Virus record (IMG/VR): IMGVR_UViG_3300044695_005052
Span: 1 to 59,602 of that record
Source: a virus
Length of the DNA stretch: 59,602 nucleotides
Reading direction: 5' to 3' (one strand)
Below are positions 38,375-47,366 of this stretch, one piece after another. A model generated the notes under the pieces. It did no database searches. It was not told the origin of the DNA and saw nothing but the letters and a program-made list of their open reading frames with translations. The position numbers and the translations under genes were made by a program. How positions within the stretch are numbered: position 1 is the first letter of the stretch; each line of letters starts with the position of its first letter.

Positions 38375-38724
38375 TGAGCGAAAAGAATTACATAAATAAT
38401 AAAGAATTTGAAAAATTAATTAGAGATTATAAAAAGAATCCTAAAAAATATGAAGATGAGTTAATGGCAAATTTTGATCTGTTAATTAATAATATAATAG
38501 AGTCTTTTAAATTTAAACTAGATAAAGATGATGCAAAGCAAGATTGCTTTGTTCTAATATTAAAAACTCTCCCAAATTTTAATAATAAAAAAGGAACAGC
38601 TTTCAATTATTTCACGACAATAATCGTTCATAATTTAAAGCTGTTGTATACAAAAAATAAGCGGTATGATTCTAAAATTAAAAATTATTTAGAGTCTAAA
38701 AATGATACCCTCAATCAAGATTGA
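38374..38724 (+). CDS. Late sigma factor, gp55-like
   Basis: 116 aa, one of two plus-strand genes. NYINNKEFEKLIRDYKKNP resembles the T4 gp55 start YVNNKELLQAIIDW; the region FDLLINNIIESF, KDDAKQDCFVLILKTLPNFN, AFNYFTTIIVHNLKLLYTK follows sigma region 2 order (acidic helix, then F-Y-T-I-x-x-N). It is shorter than gp55 (185 aa). It would direct host RNA polymerase to late promoters such as TATAAATA-type boxes. Converges with 38711..39028 at the 3' end (14-nt overlap). Confidence 0.65.
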   Translation: MSEKNYINNKEFEKLIRDYKKNPKKYEDELMANFDLLINNIIESFKFKLDKDDAKQDCFVLILKTLPNFNNKKGTAFNYFTTIIVHNLKLLYTKNKRYDSKIKNYLESKNDTLNQD

Positions 38725-39028
38725 AGTATTCATAAATTTTAGGTAAGTATTTCTCTAAATAAGTTTTATCTTTTCCAACAACTACCAATTGAGGTGTTTT
38801 GACAACTTCATAAATTACAAAGCTGTGCGGCATATGAAAGCTGTCAATAACAAATACCTCTTCACCTAAGTCATCCTTATACTTTTCTTTTAGTTTATCT
38901 ACTAGGATATTACAATGCTTATCCCAAAGTGATATAAACAAAAGATTTATGGTATCCTTGTTCTTTTTTTGGTTTCTGAGAATTTTATTAAGATCGTTTT
39001 CCTTACTCAGAAAAGTTAGCTTAAACAT
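38711..39028 (-). CDS. Thioredoxin-fold-like protein without CxxC
   Basis: 105 aa from ATG 39028; a longer start (39076) is in frame. LFISLWDKHCNILVDKLKEK has a single Cys at the N-terminus of the helix, and VVKTPQLVVVGKD gives the cis-Pro (TP) strand of thioredoxin folds. Without a second Cys it is not a canonical thioredoxin; it may bind glutathione or act as a scaffold. Next to the late sigma factor. Confidence 0.5.
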   Translation of the reverse strand: MFKLTFLSKENDLNKILRNQKKNKDTINLLFISLWDKHCNILVDKLKEKYKDDLGEEVFVIDSFHMPHSFVIYEVVKTPQLVVVGKDKTYLEKYLPKIYEYFNLD

Positions 39029-39035
39029 ACTAAGA

Positions 39036-39392
39036 TCATTCGTTTGGAGTTTCTTGGAGCTTAACATCACCATCATCTCCTTCGATTACGGAGATTCCAG
39101 AGGCTTCTAACTCAGCTTTATTATCTTTTGCATATTGTTTTATAATCTGAGTTAACTTATCATTCATGGTTTCAACCCCTGTAAGGAAGATAGTCTTTAA
39201 AAAATCATCATCAGATATTTCTTGAGGTTTTACAATCTTAGAAAAGTTTTTGAATGCAAGGGATTGATCCTTGTCCAAATTAATAATCAGTCTCATGTTA
39301 TTACCATCTCTTCGGCTTTGGTGCCGTATTTTCCATCTTGAAAAATCAAAATTGGAGTTTTGGGTTTCATTTATTTTTGCATCAGTGGACAT
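39036..39392 (-). CDS. Hypothetical protein
   Basis: 118 aa from ATG 39392; a start at 39434 would abut the plus-strand nuclease as CATATG. IINLDKDQSLAFKNFSKI, then a helix-rich region and acidic C-terminus. -10-like TATAAT lies 21 nt upstream. Resembles small phage helical proteins. Unknown. Confidence 0.5.
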   Translation of the reverse strand: MSTDAKINETQNSNFDFSRWKIRHQSRRDGNNMRLIINLDKDQSLAFKNFSKIVKPQEISDDDFLKTIFLTGVETMNDKLTQIIKQYAKDNKAELEASGISVIEGDDGDVKLQETPNE

Positions 39393-39411
39393 TTCACTGT
39401 CGCTAACACTA

Positions 39412-39421
39412 CTATTATAGT
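39412..39421 (-). promoter_or_regulatory. Putative -10-only promoter (GAACTATAATA)
   Basis: Minus strand -10 TATAAT at 39414..39419 within GAACTATAATA, the same 11-mer that precedes the 823-aa gene at 42407. 21 nt to the ATG at 39392. No -35 box is visible. Confidence 0.4.
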
Positions 39422-39434
39422 TCAGAGGTATCAT

Positions 39435-39950
39435 ATGTTACAAGATTCTTTCGATCCTAATGTTTTTAAATCGCAATTGTCCAAAAAGAAAAGACTTAAT
39501 AGTCGTTCTAAAGGAAACTCTTTTGAAAGAAAAGTTTGTTCTTTGCTAAATAATAAATTTAATACAACAGAGTTTGCAAGAACTCCCGGATCTGGGGCAT
39601 TTGCTACAATGCATAATCTTCCAGATCATATGAAAATGTTTGGGGATCTTATAACTCCATTAAACTTTAAATTTATTATAGAATGTAAAAAAGGCTATAA
39701 CAAAGCAAATATTTACAGTCTATTTAATAAGAGTTCTGAAGTGTGGGATTTTATAACGAAAGCTGAAAGAGATTCAGTTAGAGCAAAAAAAGATTTTATA
39801 ATTATTTTTCAGCAAGATAGGCAACCAATAATAATTATTTCTAGAAAAAACATATTCCCCAAACTCTATAATACTATAGGGTTTGAGGAATATGAAATAA
39901 ATATACTTGATCAAATACTAGAATTAAATGATTCTTTATTTATTAACTAG
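39435..39950 (+). CDS. PD-(D/E)XK nuclease, Holliday-junction-resolvase-like
   Basis: 171 aa from ATG 39435, the second plus-strand gene; an upstream in-frame ATG at 39360 overlaps the minus gene. SFERKVCSLLNNKF (E), TPGSGAFAT, MFGDLITP (D), FIIECKKG (ExK) is the PD-(D/E)XK order. RTPGSGA is typical of Hjc-like resolvases. Likely resolves recombination branches before packaging. Converges tail-to-tail with 39936..42407 (15-nt overlap). Confidence 0.7.
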   Translation: MLQDSFDPNVFKSQLSKKKRLNSRSKGNSFERKVCSLLNNKFNTTEFARTPGSGAFATMHNLPDHMKMFGDLITPLNFKFIIECKKGYNKANIYSLFNKSSEVWDFITKAERDSVRAKKDFIIIFQQDRQPIIIISRKNIFPKLYNTIGFEEYEINILDQILELNDSLFIN

Positions 39951-42407
39951 TTTAAATAATTGATTTTGTATCTTAAAAAATTCTTTAAATAACATTAATT
40001 CTTTTTCTATATTTTCTGTCATTGGGATAGAATTTATATCTGGTGTTTGATTTAGTTGTGAAATTACTTGTTTCTTTATTTTAGATGTTAATCCTATGCT
40101 ATTTTTATTAGTTCCAATATTTAAATCCAAGTACATTCCAGCAAATAAAAATTTAGCTCCTGTTCCAGTTACTTCAATTTTTAAATTTCCAGCCTTTCTA
40201 GCTTCTAATAATAAATCAAAAATTTCATTATGCCGTATGACAGAAGTAGACCCATCATCAGCAATAATTGTTTGATACATGTTATCATCTATTGTAGAAC
40301 CGCTAATTAATGTTTGTTTTATTAAATAATCTTCACAAGCTTTTCTTTTTTTAGCATCAGTAGAGGTTAGTAATTTTTGATATTTGTTAATTAAATCAAA
40401 TTTATTTATTTTTGTTGCTATTCTACCGAGTAAATTACTTTCATCTATATATTTTCCAGTTTCATCTTTTTTTAATTTAGATGCTTTTTTAATCATCTTA
40501 ACTATTTCTTTAGCTGATGTGTTTGTTTCTAATGTTCTATCTTTTAATATTTGAGATACTCTTTCTAAAACTTGTTTTGGATCCGCAAAGTCTGGTTTTT
40601 TTCCTGTAGTTAAGTTATACTTAGATGTTATTGTTGATTCAATAGCTTCTCTTGTTGTCTTTAAATCATTATGTATTTCTAAAACTGCATCATAAGATGT
40701 TTGATCTAACCCCATTTTTTGATCTACTAACTGTAAGAATCCTTCTGCTAATCTATTATCTCCTCCATAATTAGGAGTAAATAATTGATCCATTCTATCC
40801 AAACTAGCAATTGATCCTAATGTTATTTCATCTAGTTCTTTATATCTTTTTAGTCCAGAAGAAATTAAATATAATTTAGTGTTATTTGATTTATCTATCA
40901 ATCCACCAGAAGATAACATTGCTTCAAAATCTTTTTGTTCTTGACAAGACATAGCTCCAGCACATCTAGCTTGCACAGCTTGTTTTAAATTTCCTAAAGT
41001 TGTTTCTTGAACTTTTTGGGTTCCTCTTTTCTGTTTAGATAAGTCTGCCATTGCAGCATTTTTATCAGTATAAATAAATTGTCTATCTGGACGATCACCT
41101 GTTTTAGCTGTACCGGGATCAGAAGAATTGTATGCACATGATGCATTTGGAAAAAATCTATTTATTACTCTTGATTGATATAACATTTCTCTCGCTATAA
41201 ATTTTTTCACTTGAACCAAATCATTAACCACTAATGAATCATTTTTAAAAACTTCATTAATAAATGCAGATTCAACATCAGTAGGATCTTCACCTACCAA
41301 TGCTAATTCATCTGCTATAGTTTTTATTGTAGCTATTTTTTCTTGTAAATAACCTGCTACAAATTGTGAAATTTTTCTTTTTTCTTTTAAATCTGATGTT
41401 GAATTATATTTTTTTAAAAGATAATAAAAATCAACTGTAGTCTCAGACAAAGCACCTTTTACTTGGCTTTTTGCTCCGCTATAAATAGTTTCTAATTTTA
41501 CCCTATTTATTTTTTTACAATTTTGCTTTGCCATTTCTATAAGTTGTTTTTCATACTGACCTATTTTTAAAACAACCCCCTCGGAATTTTCTCCAGAACT
41601 AGATTTAAGCAAAAGATGAGGTTCTGCTCCAGCCACATAAAAAATAGAGGATTGGAAAGATTCACACGAAGAATCTTTATTTTTTATAGCAGTATCCACT
41701 AACAGATCGTAAGCATCTGCTGCAATATCAACATTTGCATCCTCTAATTTGTCTTTTACATAACCATTTATTTCAGTATTAAATGTTACTTTTGTTGCAC
41801 GCTGTAATCTTCCATATATCGCAGTATTTGCAGACGAAGTAAATTTTTCTCCTGTGGAAGTTTCTAATCCTGATTTTTTAATATTACAAACTGGGGCATT
41901 AGGATTTTCTTTACAAAAGTTTTGTATTTTTTTAAATGCATTAAGGAGGGTATTTTGTGTTACATTTATTAATGGTACAATAGGTTCTTGTTGTACCAAT
42001 GCTTCAGTAGGCGCGGCTTGTTCTTGTGATGCTTGCTCTTGTTCAGAACCTTGTGATTGTCCCCCTAATAAATTTGCAAACTCAGCAAAGTTCATAGCTC
42101 CTGCGGCACCCGCAGCTTCTACAGGTATACCTTTTCCTTTTCTAAAATCAGGAAATCCATTAAAAACTACTTTACCCGCCGACTTACCTTCTACAGCAAC
42201 CCAAACATAAGAATCAGGTATTTCTTGCACTAATACTTTATTATTTGGAGGTTCTGCACTAGCTGCTGCTTTTGCTCTATTAATATAATCTTCGGCTTTA
42301 ACTTTTAACTGTGGATTTATTTGAGCAGCCTCTTCGATATAAATTAATTTAAATTTCCTTTTTTTTAGATCATCAAAACTATTTAGTAATTGTTTAAAGT
42401 AATCCAT
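39936..42407 (-). CDS. Large putative head protein of unknown fold
   Basis: 823 aa. Residues 1-26 (MDYFKQLLNSFDDLKKRKFK, then LIYIEE) followed by A27 look like a head-targeting leader cut by the prohead protease at I-x-E/A. A Gln/Ala-rich linker (about 115-140) separates an N-terminal domain from a helical body with Cys pairs. It has no domain I recognise. Start codon only 5 nt after -10-like TATAAT, so possibly leaderless. Lies 3' of the tail tube gene. Possibly an internal or ejected protein. Confidence 0.5.
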   Translation of the reverse strand: MDYFKQLLNSFDDLKKRKFKLIYIEEAAQINPQLKVKAEDYINRAKAAASAEPPNNKVLVQEIPDSYVWVAVEGKSAGKVVFNGFPDFRKGKGIPVEAAGAAGAMNFAEFANLLGGQSQGSEQEQASQEQAAPTEALVQQEPIVPLINVTQNTLLNAFKKIQNFCKENPNAPVCNIKKSGLETSTGEKFTSSANTAIYGRLQRATKVTFNTEINGYVKDKLEDANVDIAADAYDLLVDTAIKNKDSSCESFQSSIFYVAGAEPHLLLKSSSGENSEGVVLKIGQYEKQLIEMAKQNCKKINRVKLETIYSGAKSQVKGALSETTVDFYYLLKKYNSTSDLKEKRKISQFVAGYLQEKIATIKTIADELALVGEDPTDVESAFINEVFKNDSLVVNDLVQVKKFIAREMLYQSRVINRFFPNASCAYNSSDPGTAKTGDRPDRQFIYTDKNAAMADLSKQKRGTQKVQETTLGNLKQAVQARCAGAMSCQEQKDFEAMLSSGGLIDKSNNTKLYLISSGLKRYKELDEITLGSIASLDRMDQLFTPNYGGDNRLAEGFLQLVDQKMGLDQTSYDAVLEIHNDLKTTREAIESTITSKYNLTTGKKPDFADPKQVLERVSQILKDRTLETNTSAKEIVKMIKKASKLKKDETGKYIDESNLLGRIATKINKFDLINKYQKLLTSTDAKKRKACEDYLIKQTLISGSTIDDNMYQTIIADDGSTSVIRHNEIFDLLLEARKAGNLKIEVTGTGAKFLFAGMYLDLNIGTNKNSIGLTSKIKKQVISQLNQTPDINSIPMTENIEKELMLFKEFFKIQNQLFKLVNK

Positions 42408-42420
42408 ATTATATTATAGT
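42408..42420 (-). promoter_or_regulatory. Putative leaderless -10-only promoter
   Basis: Minus strand GAACTATAATATAATATG: TATAAT at 42413..42418, five bases before the ATG at 42407. No -35 box; geometry as in T4 late promoters, where the start lies about 5 nt downstream. Confidence 0.5.
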
Positions 42421-42427
42421 TCTAAGG

Positions 42428-42470
42428 AAAAATACCCAATCTAAAATATTTTAGATTGGGTATTTTTTTA
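42428..42470 (-). terminator. Perfect-palindrome terminator after the tail tube gene
   Basis: AATACCCAATCTAAAAT (42431..42447) pairs with its exact complement (42448..42464). T-runs follow on both strands (seven on plus, five on minus), so it could stop transcription in both directions. Confidence 0.9.
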
Positions 42471-42483
42471 ATATTTATTTATT

Positions 42484-43074
42484 TCACTGAGGCTTTGTGA
42501 TAGTTCTTATATCCATAGTATCAAAGGAGAACTTAACATCTATGGTATTAACTGTATTTGATTCAGAGTATTTTTGTTCTGCTATTGCATACTCCATAGG
42601 AAATACTCCCCAGAAGGTTGTTTCAGATATTGGAGTATTTTGCCCACTTAATTGACGCACTATTATCTTAGAAGTTTTAATTGAAGCAATTGATCTAGCT
42701 CCAGTCGCTGGAGTGTAGTATTGTCCAGTTAATGGATTAAAGACTGATTTGATATATTCCCAAAGATGAGCATATTGTGGGATTAATAATTGATTATCGA
42801 ATGTAATTGATAACCCTTCAAATTTCATCTTTCCGGGATATTTAACAATATCATTTACCCTATGGATTTCAACCATGTCTATTTTTGGTCCATAAGCAGT
42901 TACTTTATTAACACCAATCTGTAGATCGCCTTCCTTGTAATCTCCTAGAGCAGGAATATTTCTAAAATCTACTTCAAATTGATATGATCTTATTGCATCA
43001 AGTGAAGTAGAAATTTTTAAAGGTGTTGGGCTTTCTGCATTTATCGCGCCACGGTAGTCAGAATAAGTTGCCAT
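42484..43074 (-). CDS. Tail tube protein, gp19-like
   Basis: 196 aa. SYQFEVDFRNIP, KYPGKMKFEGLSITFDNQ, LWEYIKSVFNP, and TTFWGVFPMEYAIAEQKYSE match the gp19/T4-like tube pattern (beta-sandwich). Polymerises around the tape measure to form the inner tube. Just 12 nt from the sheath gene. Length near T4 gp19 (163) plus loops. Confidence 0.9.
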   Translation of the reverse strand: MATYSDYRGAINAESPTPLKISTSLDAIRSYQFEVDFRNIPALGDYKEGDLQIGVNKVTAYGPKIDMVEIHRVNDIVKYPGKMKFEGLSITFDNQLLIPQYAHLWEYIKSVFNPLTGQYYTPATGARSIASIKTSKIIVRQLSGQNTPISETTFWGVFPMEYAIAEQKYSESNTVNTIDVKFSFDTMDIRTITKPQ

Positions 43075-43086
43075 ATAATCTCCTTA

Positions 43087-45216
43087 TCAACCTATTTGTG
43101 CTGATTGATTTGTAAGGTTAAGTTCAAAGACTACGATTTCAGCAGTCTTAGTAGGTTTAATTAAAACCTTGCACCACATTTCATTTCTATCAATTCTTAT
43201 TGGAGTGTTTGTTGTGGAGTCGCAAACAACTTTGAATTGTGTAATACCTCTTCTTTGAGCAATGTCAGCGAAGAATGGATTGAGTAAGCTTTCAACTCTT
43301 GCCCAAGTAAACTCATCATTAGGTTCGAATACAAGTCTTCTTGTTGAAGCCAAGATAACCTTTCTAATGTAAATCATCATTCTTCTGATGTTAACTCTAT
43401 CCAAGGCTGAAGGATCTCTTTGGGCTGTTCTTTGACCAAAGATTGTTATACCTTGTTGAGCAAAGTTGACAACAGGGTTTATAACATTTCCGCCACTATA
43501 CATTGTATCTCTATCACCTTGGTTGAGTTTAACTTCAACATCAGTGGGTTTAGTAAGTCTTCCACGGACGAATCCGGCAGGAGCAAACCAAGTTTCTGAT
43601 ACGCTATCAGTGAAAGCCATTTGTCTAGCAGCAAAGATTGTTGGATCATACCAACGATCCTTACCATCGAATGTGCTGAACACTTTCACATGAGGGAAAT
43701 AGATTGCTGCATAAGAACTATTTATGGCAGCAGTTCTTGATCCAGCAGTGCTAGAAGATTTACCATTGGACCAATCTATAGCATCCTGTACTGTTCCTAT
43801 TCCATAAGGAGGAGAAACCAACGCAAGGAAGTTTTGGCTTGTTTCAGCTAATGTAACGAGAGCATTTTGAACGCTTTGATTATAGACTCCGGGGATCAAA
43901 GCAATACTGATGTTTAGTAAATCATCATCTAAAGCATAGAGTCCAGTCTTAGGTTCTGTAGTAGCATCACCTATGAGAACTGTTGCTTTGCCATCAGTTG
44001 ATGCTGGAATTCCATTATCACCACCAGCTAAATCGTAAGTACCCTCTACTGCTTTTACGAAGCGAGACTCTATGCAAGCAGCACCTGTAAATGCTCCGGG
44101 CTGAGTACCTTTTAGATTATCAAAAGATGCGCCAACCAAACCACTCACTTGGCTTGCAAAGTTATTGAGTTTCGTGACCGTTGCAATGTCTCCATTTTCA
44201 GCATACAAGTTTCCTTGGATATACTTAGATGTAGCATTAGTTGCCCCAGTATTAATTACATCTTCTAGGAATGCTCCACTTGCAAATAGTGATGCTTTAA
44301 AGTTTTCAGCTACAGCACCATTCTCATTAATATCTACAGCAAAGTTACCAGCACCCAAACCTCTAATGGTAATTGAGTTTCCACTAGTATCCCCATCAAC
44401 AGTAGTTCCTGCATTGTAGCCTGCTCCGGGATATAAAGTCTCAACTAAGTAAGTTAATCCGCTAGCAGTCAACGCATCAAATGTTGCACCATAAACAGTT
44501 ATGGATGATACTCCAGTTCCAGATGCTCCGAAACTAGTTGATCCAGTAGAGTGTCTAACAGGGAATAGAACCGCAGCCCCTGCCGTTCTTGCAGAAGAAG
44601 TCCAAGAAGTAACACTCAAAGAAGCTCCAGATCCTGCAAAAGACCCAACTAAAGCTCCAGATAATCCTAATCCAGTATCTGAATTGTTATCAAAAACACC
44701 AACAGCGTCCGCATCTAAAGAACCACCTATTACTTTCTTTAATGCTCTAGCTTGGCAAGCACCGGGATCTCCAGCAGTTAAAGTGCCTGATGGTATATTA
44801 AATTGTTTAGCAGAAGCAAATTGTTCTATACCAGCATTATTTTTTACTTGAATATCCAAGTAAATATTTTGTGTTAATCCATATTGATTACCAGAAACAA
44901 TTACGGCTGGGCAAGCTCCAAAAGTAACTGCGACAGAAGCTTCCACTGCTGAAGCTGCTGCTGCTCTAACGAAATACATTGAGTTTGTTGTCTCCAGTAT
45001 TTCTAATGAGCCTTCTAATCCTTGTCCATAGATGTCTTCACTTGGAGGGCCGAAAGTGTCTATTAATTGATTCTGGCTTGTTATTAATGTAGCTTCGTTT
45101 ACTGGTCCTTTGGAGGCGAATCCAACAACACCAACTACGGAACTATTCAGAGATGGCGTGTACTCTGAAAGATCTTTTTCTATGACATATACACCGGGGC
45201 TAACAAAGTTTGGCAT
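43087..45216 (-). CDS. Tail sheath protein, gp18-like
   Basis: 709 aa. PGVYVIEKDLSEYTPSLNSS, VVGVVGFASKGPVNEATLI, later IYFPHVKVFSTFDG, FAPAGFVRGRLT, and the C-terminal NPVVNFAQQGITIFGQRTAQ, VNIRRMMIYIRKVILASTRRLVFEPND. These are sheath signatures. A large variable insertion (about 130-320) is of low complexity and beta-rich. AGGAG precedes the start. Confidence 0.93.
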   Translation of the reverse strand: MPNFVSPGVYVIEKDLSEYTPSLNSSVVGVVGFASKGPVNEATLITSQNQLIDTFGPPSEDIYGQGLEGSLEILETTNSMYFVRAAAASAVEASVAVTFGACPAVIVSGNQYGLTQNIYLDIQVKNNAGIEQFASAKQFNIPSGTLTAGDPGACQARALKKVIGGSLDADAVGVFDNNSDTGLGLSGALVGSFAGSGASLSVTSWTSSARTAGAAVLFPVRHSTGSTSFGASGTGVSSITVYGATFDALTASGLTYLVETLYPGAGYNAGTTVDGDTSGNSITIRGLGAGNFAVDINENGAVAENFKASLFASGAFLEDVINTGATNATSKYIQGNLYAENGDIATVTKLNNFASQVSGLVGASFDNLKGTQPGAFTGAACIESRFVKAVEGTYDLAGGDNGIPASTDGKATVLIGDATTEPKTGLYALDDDLLNISIALIPGVYNQSVQNALVTLAETSQNFLALVSPPYGIGTVQDAIDWSNGKSSSTAGSRTAAINSSYAAIYFPHVKVFSTFDGKDRWYDPTIFAARQMAFTDSVSETWFAPAGFVRGRLTKPTDVEVKLNQGDRDTMYSGGNVINPVVNFAQQGITIFGQRTAQRDPSALDRVNIRRMMIYIRKVILASTRRLVFEPNDEFTWARVESLLNPFFADIAQRRGITQFKVVCDSTTNTPIRIDRNEMWCKVLIKPTKTAEIVVFELNLTNQSAQIG

Positions 45217-45228
45217 AATTATCTCCTA

Positions 45229-45405
45229 TCAAGCGTTAACTATTTTGAGTATTCTTTTTTTTGCTAAATTTAATACTTGTTCGGTGATGTAATGGTCAGG
45301 AACAACTACACCTTCTCCGGGTTTTAACCATCTTTCATCACAACCTTTTTCAGTTGAGAAGAATATGGTAAATGATTGCAAGCTTGTGTTTTTTACTAGT
45401 TTCAT
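45229..45405 (-). CDS. 58-aa hypothetical protein in the tail block
   Basis: MKLVKNTSLQSFTIFFSTEK, then DERWLKPGEGVVVPDHYIT, then a Lys-rich end LNLAKKRILKIVNA. The strand-rich W-L-PGE-x-V pattern recalls small beta-barrel virion proteins; a comparable W-x-PGE occurs in 48735..48959. AGGAGA precedes the ATG. Sits between sheath and sheath-stabiliser genes. Confidence 0.6.
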   Translation of the reverse strand: MKLVKNTSLQSFTIFFSTEKGCDERWLKPGEGVVVPDHYITEQVLNLAKKRILKIVNA

Positions 45406-45459
45406 AATTAACTCTCCTGATTATGTACTCTAATACAAATTATTTTTAGAAATATTTTT

Positions 45460-46206
45460 TTAAAATTCTAAATTTAATCTTTCTATAGCTCCATTTGAGG
45501 TTAAAATAAACTTAGGATTATTTAAATATGTTGATACTGTTACTGTATAACTTCTTTTTATTATCCTATCATCTTTATCTTCTGCTTGTAAATCTTGAGC
45601 AGTAGAACCATCCTCACCTAAATAAGCCTTTACTAGATTATGCCCGGGAATACTTAAATCAGCATCTGGATTAAATTTTAATCTAATTTGTTCTACTATT
45701 TGATCTAAGTCTGATTTATACTTACACCAAACATTAACATTGTAAGTTATTTCTACTGGAACTGGGGCTAAACTTAATATACGAATCGCTCTATTTTTTA
45801 CAGGGTCATACTTAGTTTCATGTATTAATAAGGTTTTGTACCTAGATCTAGCACTATCTAAGGCTGATTTTTCTTGGGATACAGAAACTATGGGTAATAT
45901 AATATTATTCTCTTGTTGTATTTTTGCTATGGCTCTTTCTGGATTTGCATAAATACATTTAACATTAACTATATTATTTTCATCATTGATGCAAACCAAG
46001 TCAGAGAAAAAGTTAATTATAGATCTTAATAATTCTTTGTATATTCCTGATATGGTCGATTCTTTTTTTGTTATTTTTAGTATCTCATTTCTAATATAAG
46101 ATTCTCTAGTTAAATAACTATCACTTCTACTACTTAAAGAACCTATCTCAGTTTGTCCAAGTATAGATTCATTGCGTAAAATAATTTCAATTCCTGAAGT
46201 ACTCAT
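45460..46206 (-). CDS. Tail sheath stabiliser/completion protein, gp15-like
   Basis: 248 aa. ARSRYKTLLIHETKYDPVKN, RILSLAPVPVEITYNVNVWC, SDLDQIVEQIRLKFNPDADL is the T4 gp15-type order (baseline P-x-P and EQI-x-FNP). It caps the tail and binds the neck. Overlaps gp14-like gene by 4 nt. Confidence 0.75.
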   Translation of the reverse strand: MSTSGIEIILRNESILGQTEIGSLSSRSDSYLTRESYIRNEILKITKKESTISGIYKELLRSIINFFSDLVCINDENNIVNVKCIYANPERAIAKIQQENNIILPIVSVSQEKSALDSARSRYKTLLIHETKYDPVKNRAIRILSLAPVPVEITYNVNVWCKYKSDLDQIVEQIRLKFNPDADLSIPGHNLVKAYLGEDGSTAQDLQAEDKDDRIIKRSYTVTVSTYLNNPKFILTSNGAIERLNLEF

Positions 46207-46775
46207 TCGTGGCTGTAACCTCCTAATGGATCAGAAATTTTATTTAAAGGTGTATCAACTGTTTCAGTATTATCCCTCAGTAATTTAGCATTACAAACTA
46301 AGTGATAAACTCCGTAAGCCTCAAAAGAATCTTCAACTACTTGGAAGATTTGATATTTTTGATTTTGGAACAAAGGTTTAATTACATCTCCGGGAATTAC
46401 TGATCTACCTAATTTTCTTTCAATATAAGATTTATTAAAAGTAAATATTTGATTACTGTTTAATTCTACACCAAAATTAGTTAAATTTTCATTAAGTGCT
46501 TCTGGTTCGTAATGGCCGTGAACTAGTATTGGAATCTTTGACAATGGTTTATTTCTGGATTCCATATAAACAGGATCAAAATCAACTGATTGATTATACT
46601 TGTAGAAGTGCATTTTACTTCCACCTAATTTGATTAATTCATCATCTACTAAATTAAATAAGTTGGTATCTGGATTGTTTTGATCAAATAAACTTAACTC
46701 CGATTCTTCCGAGTCTATATCTGGAAGTTCTGGGAGTTTAGTAGTAATTTTGAAATTATCTTTTTTATTTGTCAT
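46203..46775 (-). CDS. Neck protein, gp14-like
   Basis: 190 aa. FDPVYMESRNKPLSKIPI, LVHGHYEPEAL, and GDVIKPLFQNQKYQIFQVVE, beta-rich C-terminus. The FDPVYGE-type start and GDVI element are seen in cyanophage gp14 neck proteins. Forms the head-tail collar with gp13. Confidence 0.65.
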   Translation of the reverse strand: MTNKKDNFKITTKLPELPDIDSEESELSLFDQNNPDTNLFNLVDDELIKLGGSKMHFYKYNQSVDFDPVYMESRNKPLSKIPILVHGHYEPEALNENLTNFGVELNSNQIFTFNKSYIERKLGRSVIPGDVIKPLFQNQKYQIFQVVEDSFEAYGVYHLVCNAKLLRDNTETVDTPLNKISDPLGGYSHE

Positions 46776-46778
46776 TTA

Positions 46779-47366
46779 TCAGCAGTTCCATTTTCTTAAT
46801 GCTTTATTTATTCTGCTGTTTGGATCATTAGCAGTTTTACTAGAAGTTAATCTTTTTTTCATTCCACCCATTCTAGCACAAAATGATTTTCTTCTCTTGG
46901 CAGATTTAGAACCCTTTTTTAATTTTGAAGGTTTTGTTGTCACAGCCATAGAAAGTTTTGATCCCGGATTAGCAGCACGGTAGGAAGCTATTCCTTTTTT
47001 ATTTAATCCACCCTCTGGATTTTTTCCTTCGCTTCTTTGCCAAGCAGGTGTACCTTCTATTAACTGCATAAAAAAGTTAGAATATATTTCAATTGAGTCA
47101 TTCATTTTCTTTTTTCCCTTTGCAAAAGTTGCTACATTTGTTGGTTTAGGACCTGTATTCCCCGCTGCTCTTTTTCTTTTTACTGCTGATTTTCTTTGAC
47201 CTTTAGACATGGAATGTGCTTTTGCTAAAGGCACGCATTTAGGATACCCTTTACGCTTCTCCCCTTCTTGCCTTCCGCATGGCTTGAACCCACCACCTTT
47301 TTTAGGTGCTCCGATGTCAACCCATTTTTCAGCAACCCATTTTCTCAAGTCTTCATTTATATTCAT
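46779..47366 (-). CDS. Two-domain head protein (DUF5872-like plus DUF6321-like)
   Basis: 195 aa. Domain 1 (about 1-85): WVAEKWVDIGAPKKGGG, CGRQEGEKRKGYPKCVPLAKA as in DUF5872. Domain 2 (about 105-195): TPAWQRSEGKNPEGGLNKKG, KSFCARMGGMKKRLTSSKTA, NDPNSRINKALRKWNC as in DUF6321. Between them, M88-E104 (MNDSIEIYSNFFMQLIE) then G105 look like a head leader with its own AAGGG site, so domain 2 may also be made alone. Both domains are common in phages; function unknown, probably in the virion. Confidence 0.7.
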   Translation of the reverse strand: MNINEDLRKWVAEKWVDIGAPKKGGGFKPCGRQEGEKRKGYPKCVPLAKAHSMSKGQRKSAVKRKRAAGNTGPKPTNVATFAKGKKKMNDSIEIYSNFFMQLIEGTPAWQRSEGKNPEGGLNKKGIASYRAANPGSKLSMAVTTKPSKLKKGSKSAKRRKSFCARMGGMKKRLTSSKTANDPNSRINKALRKWNC

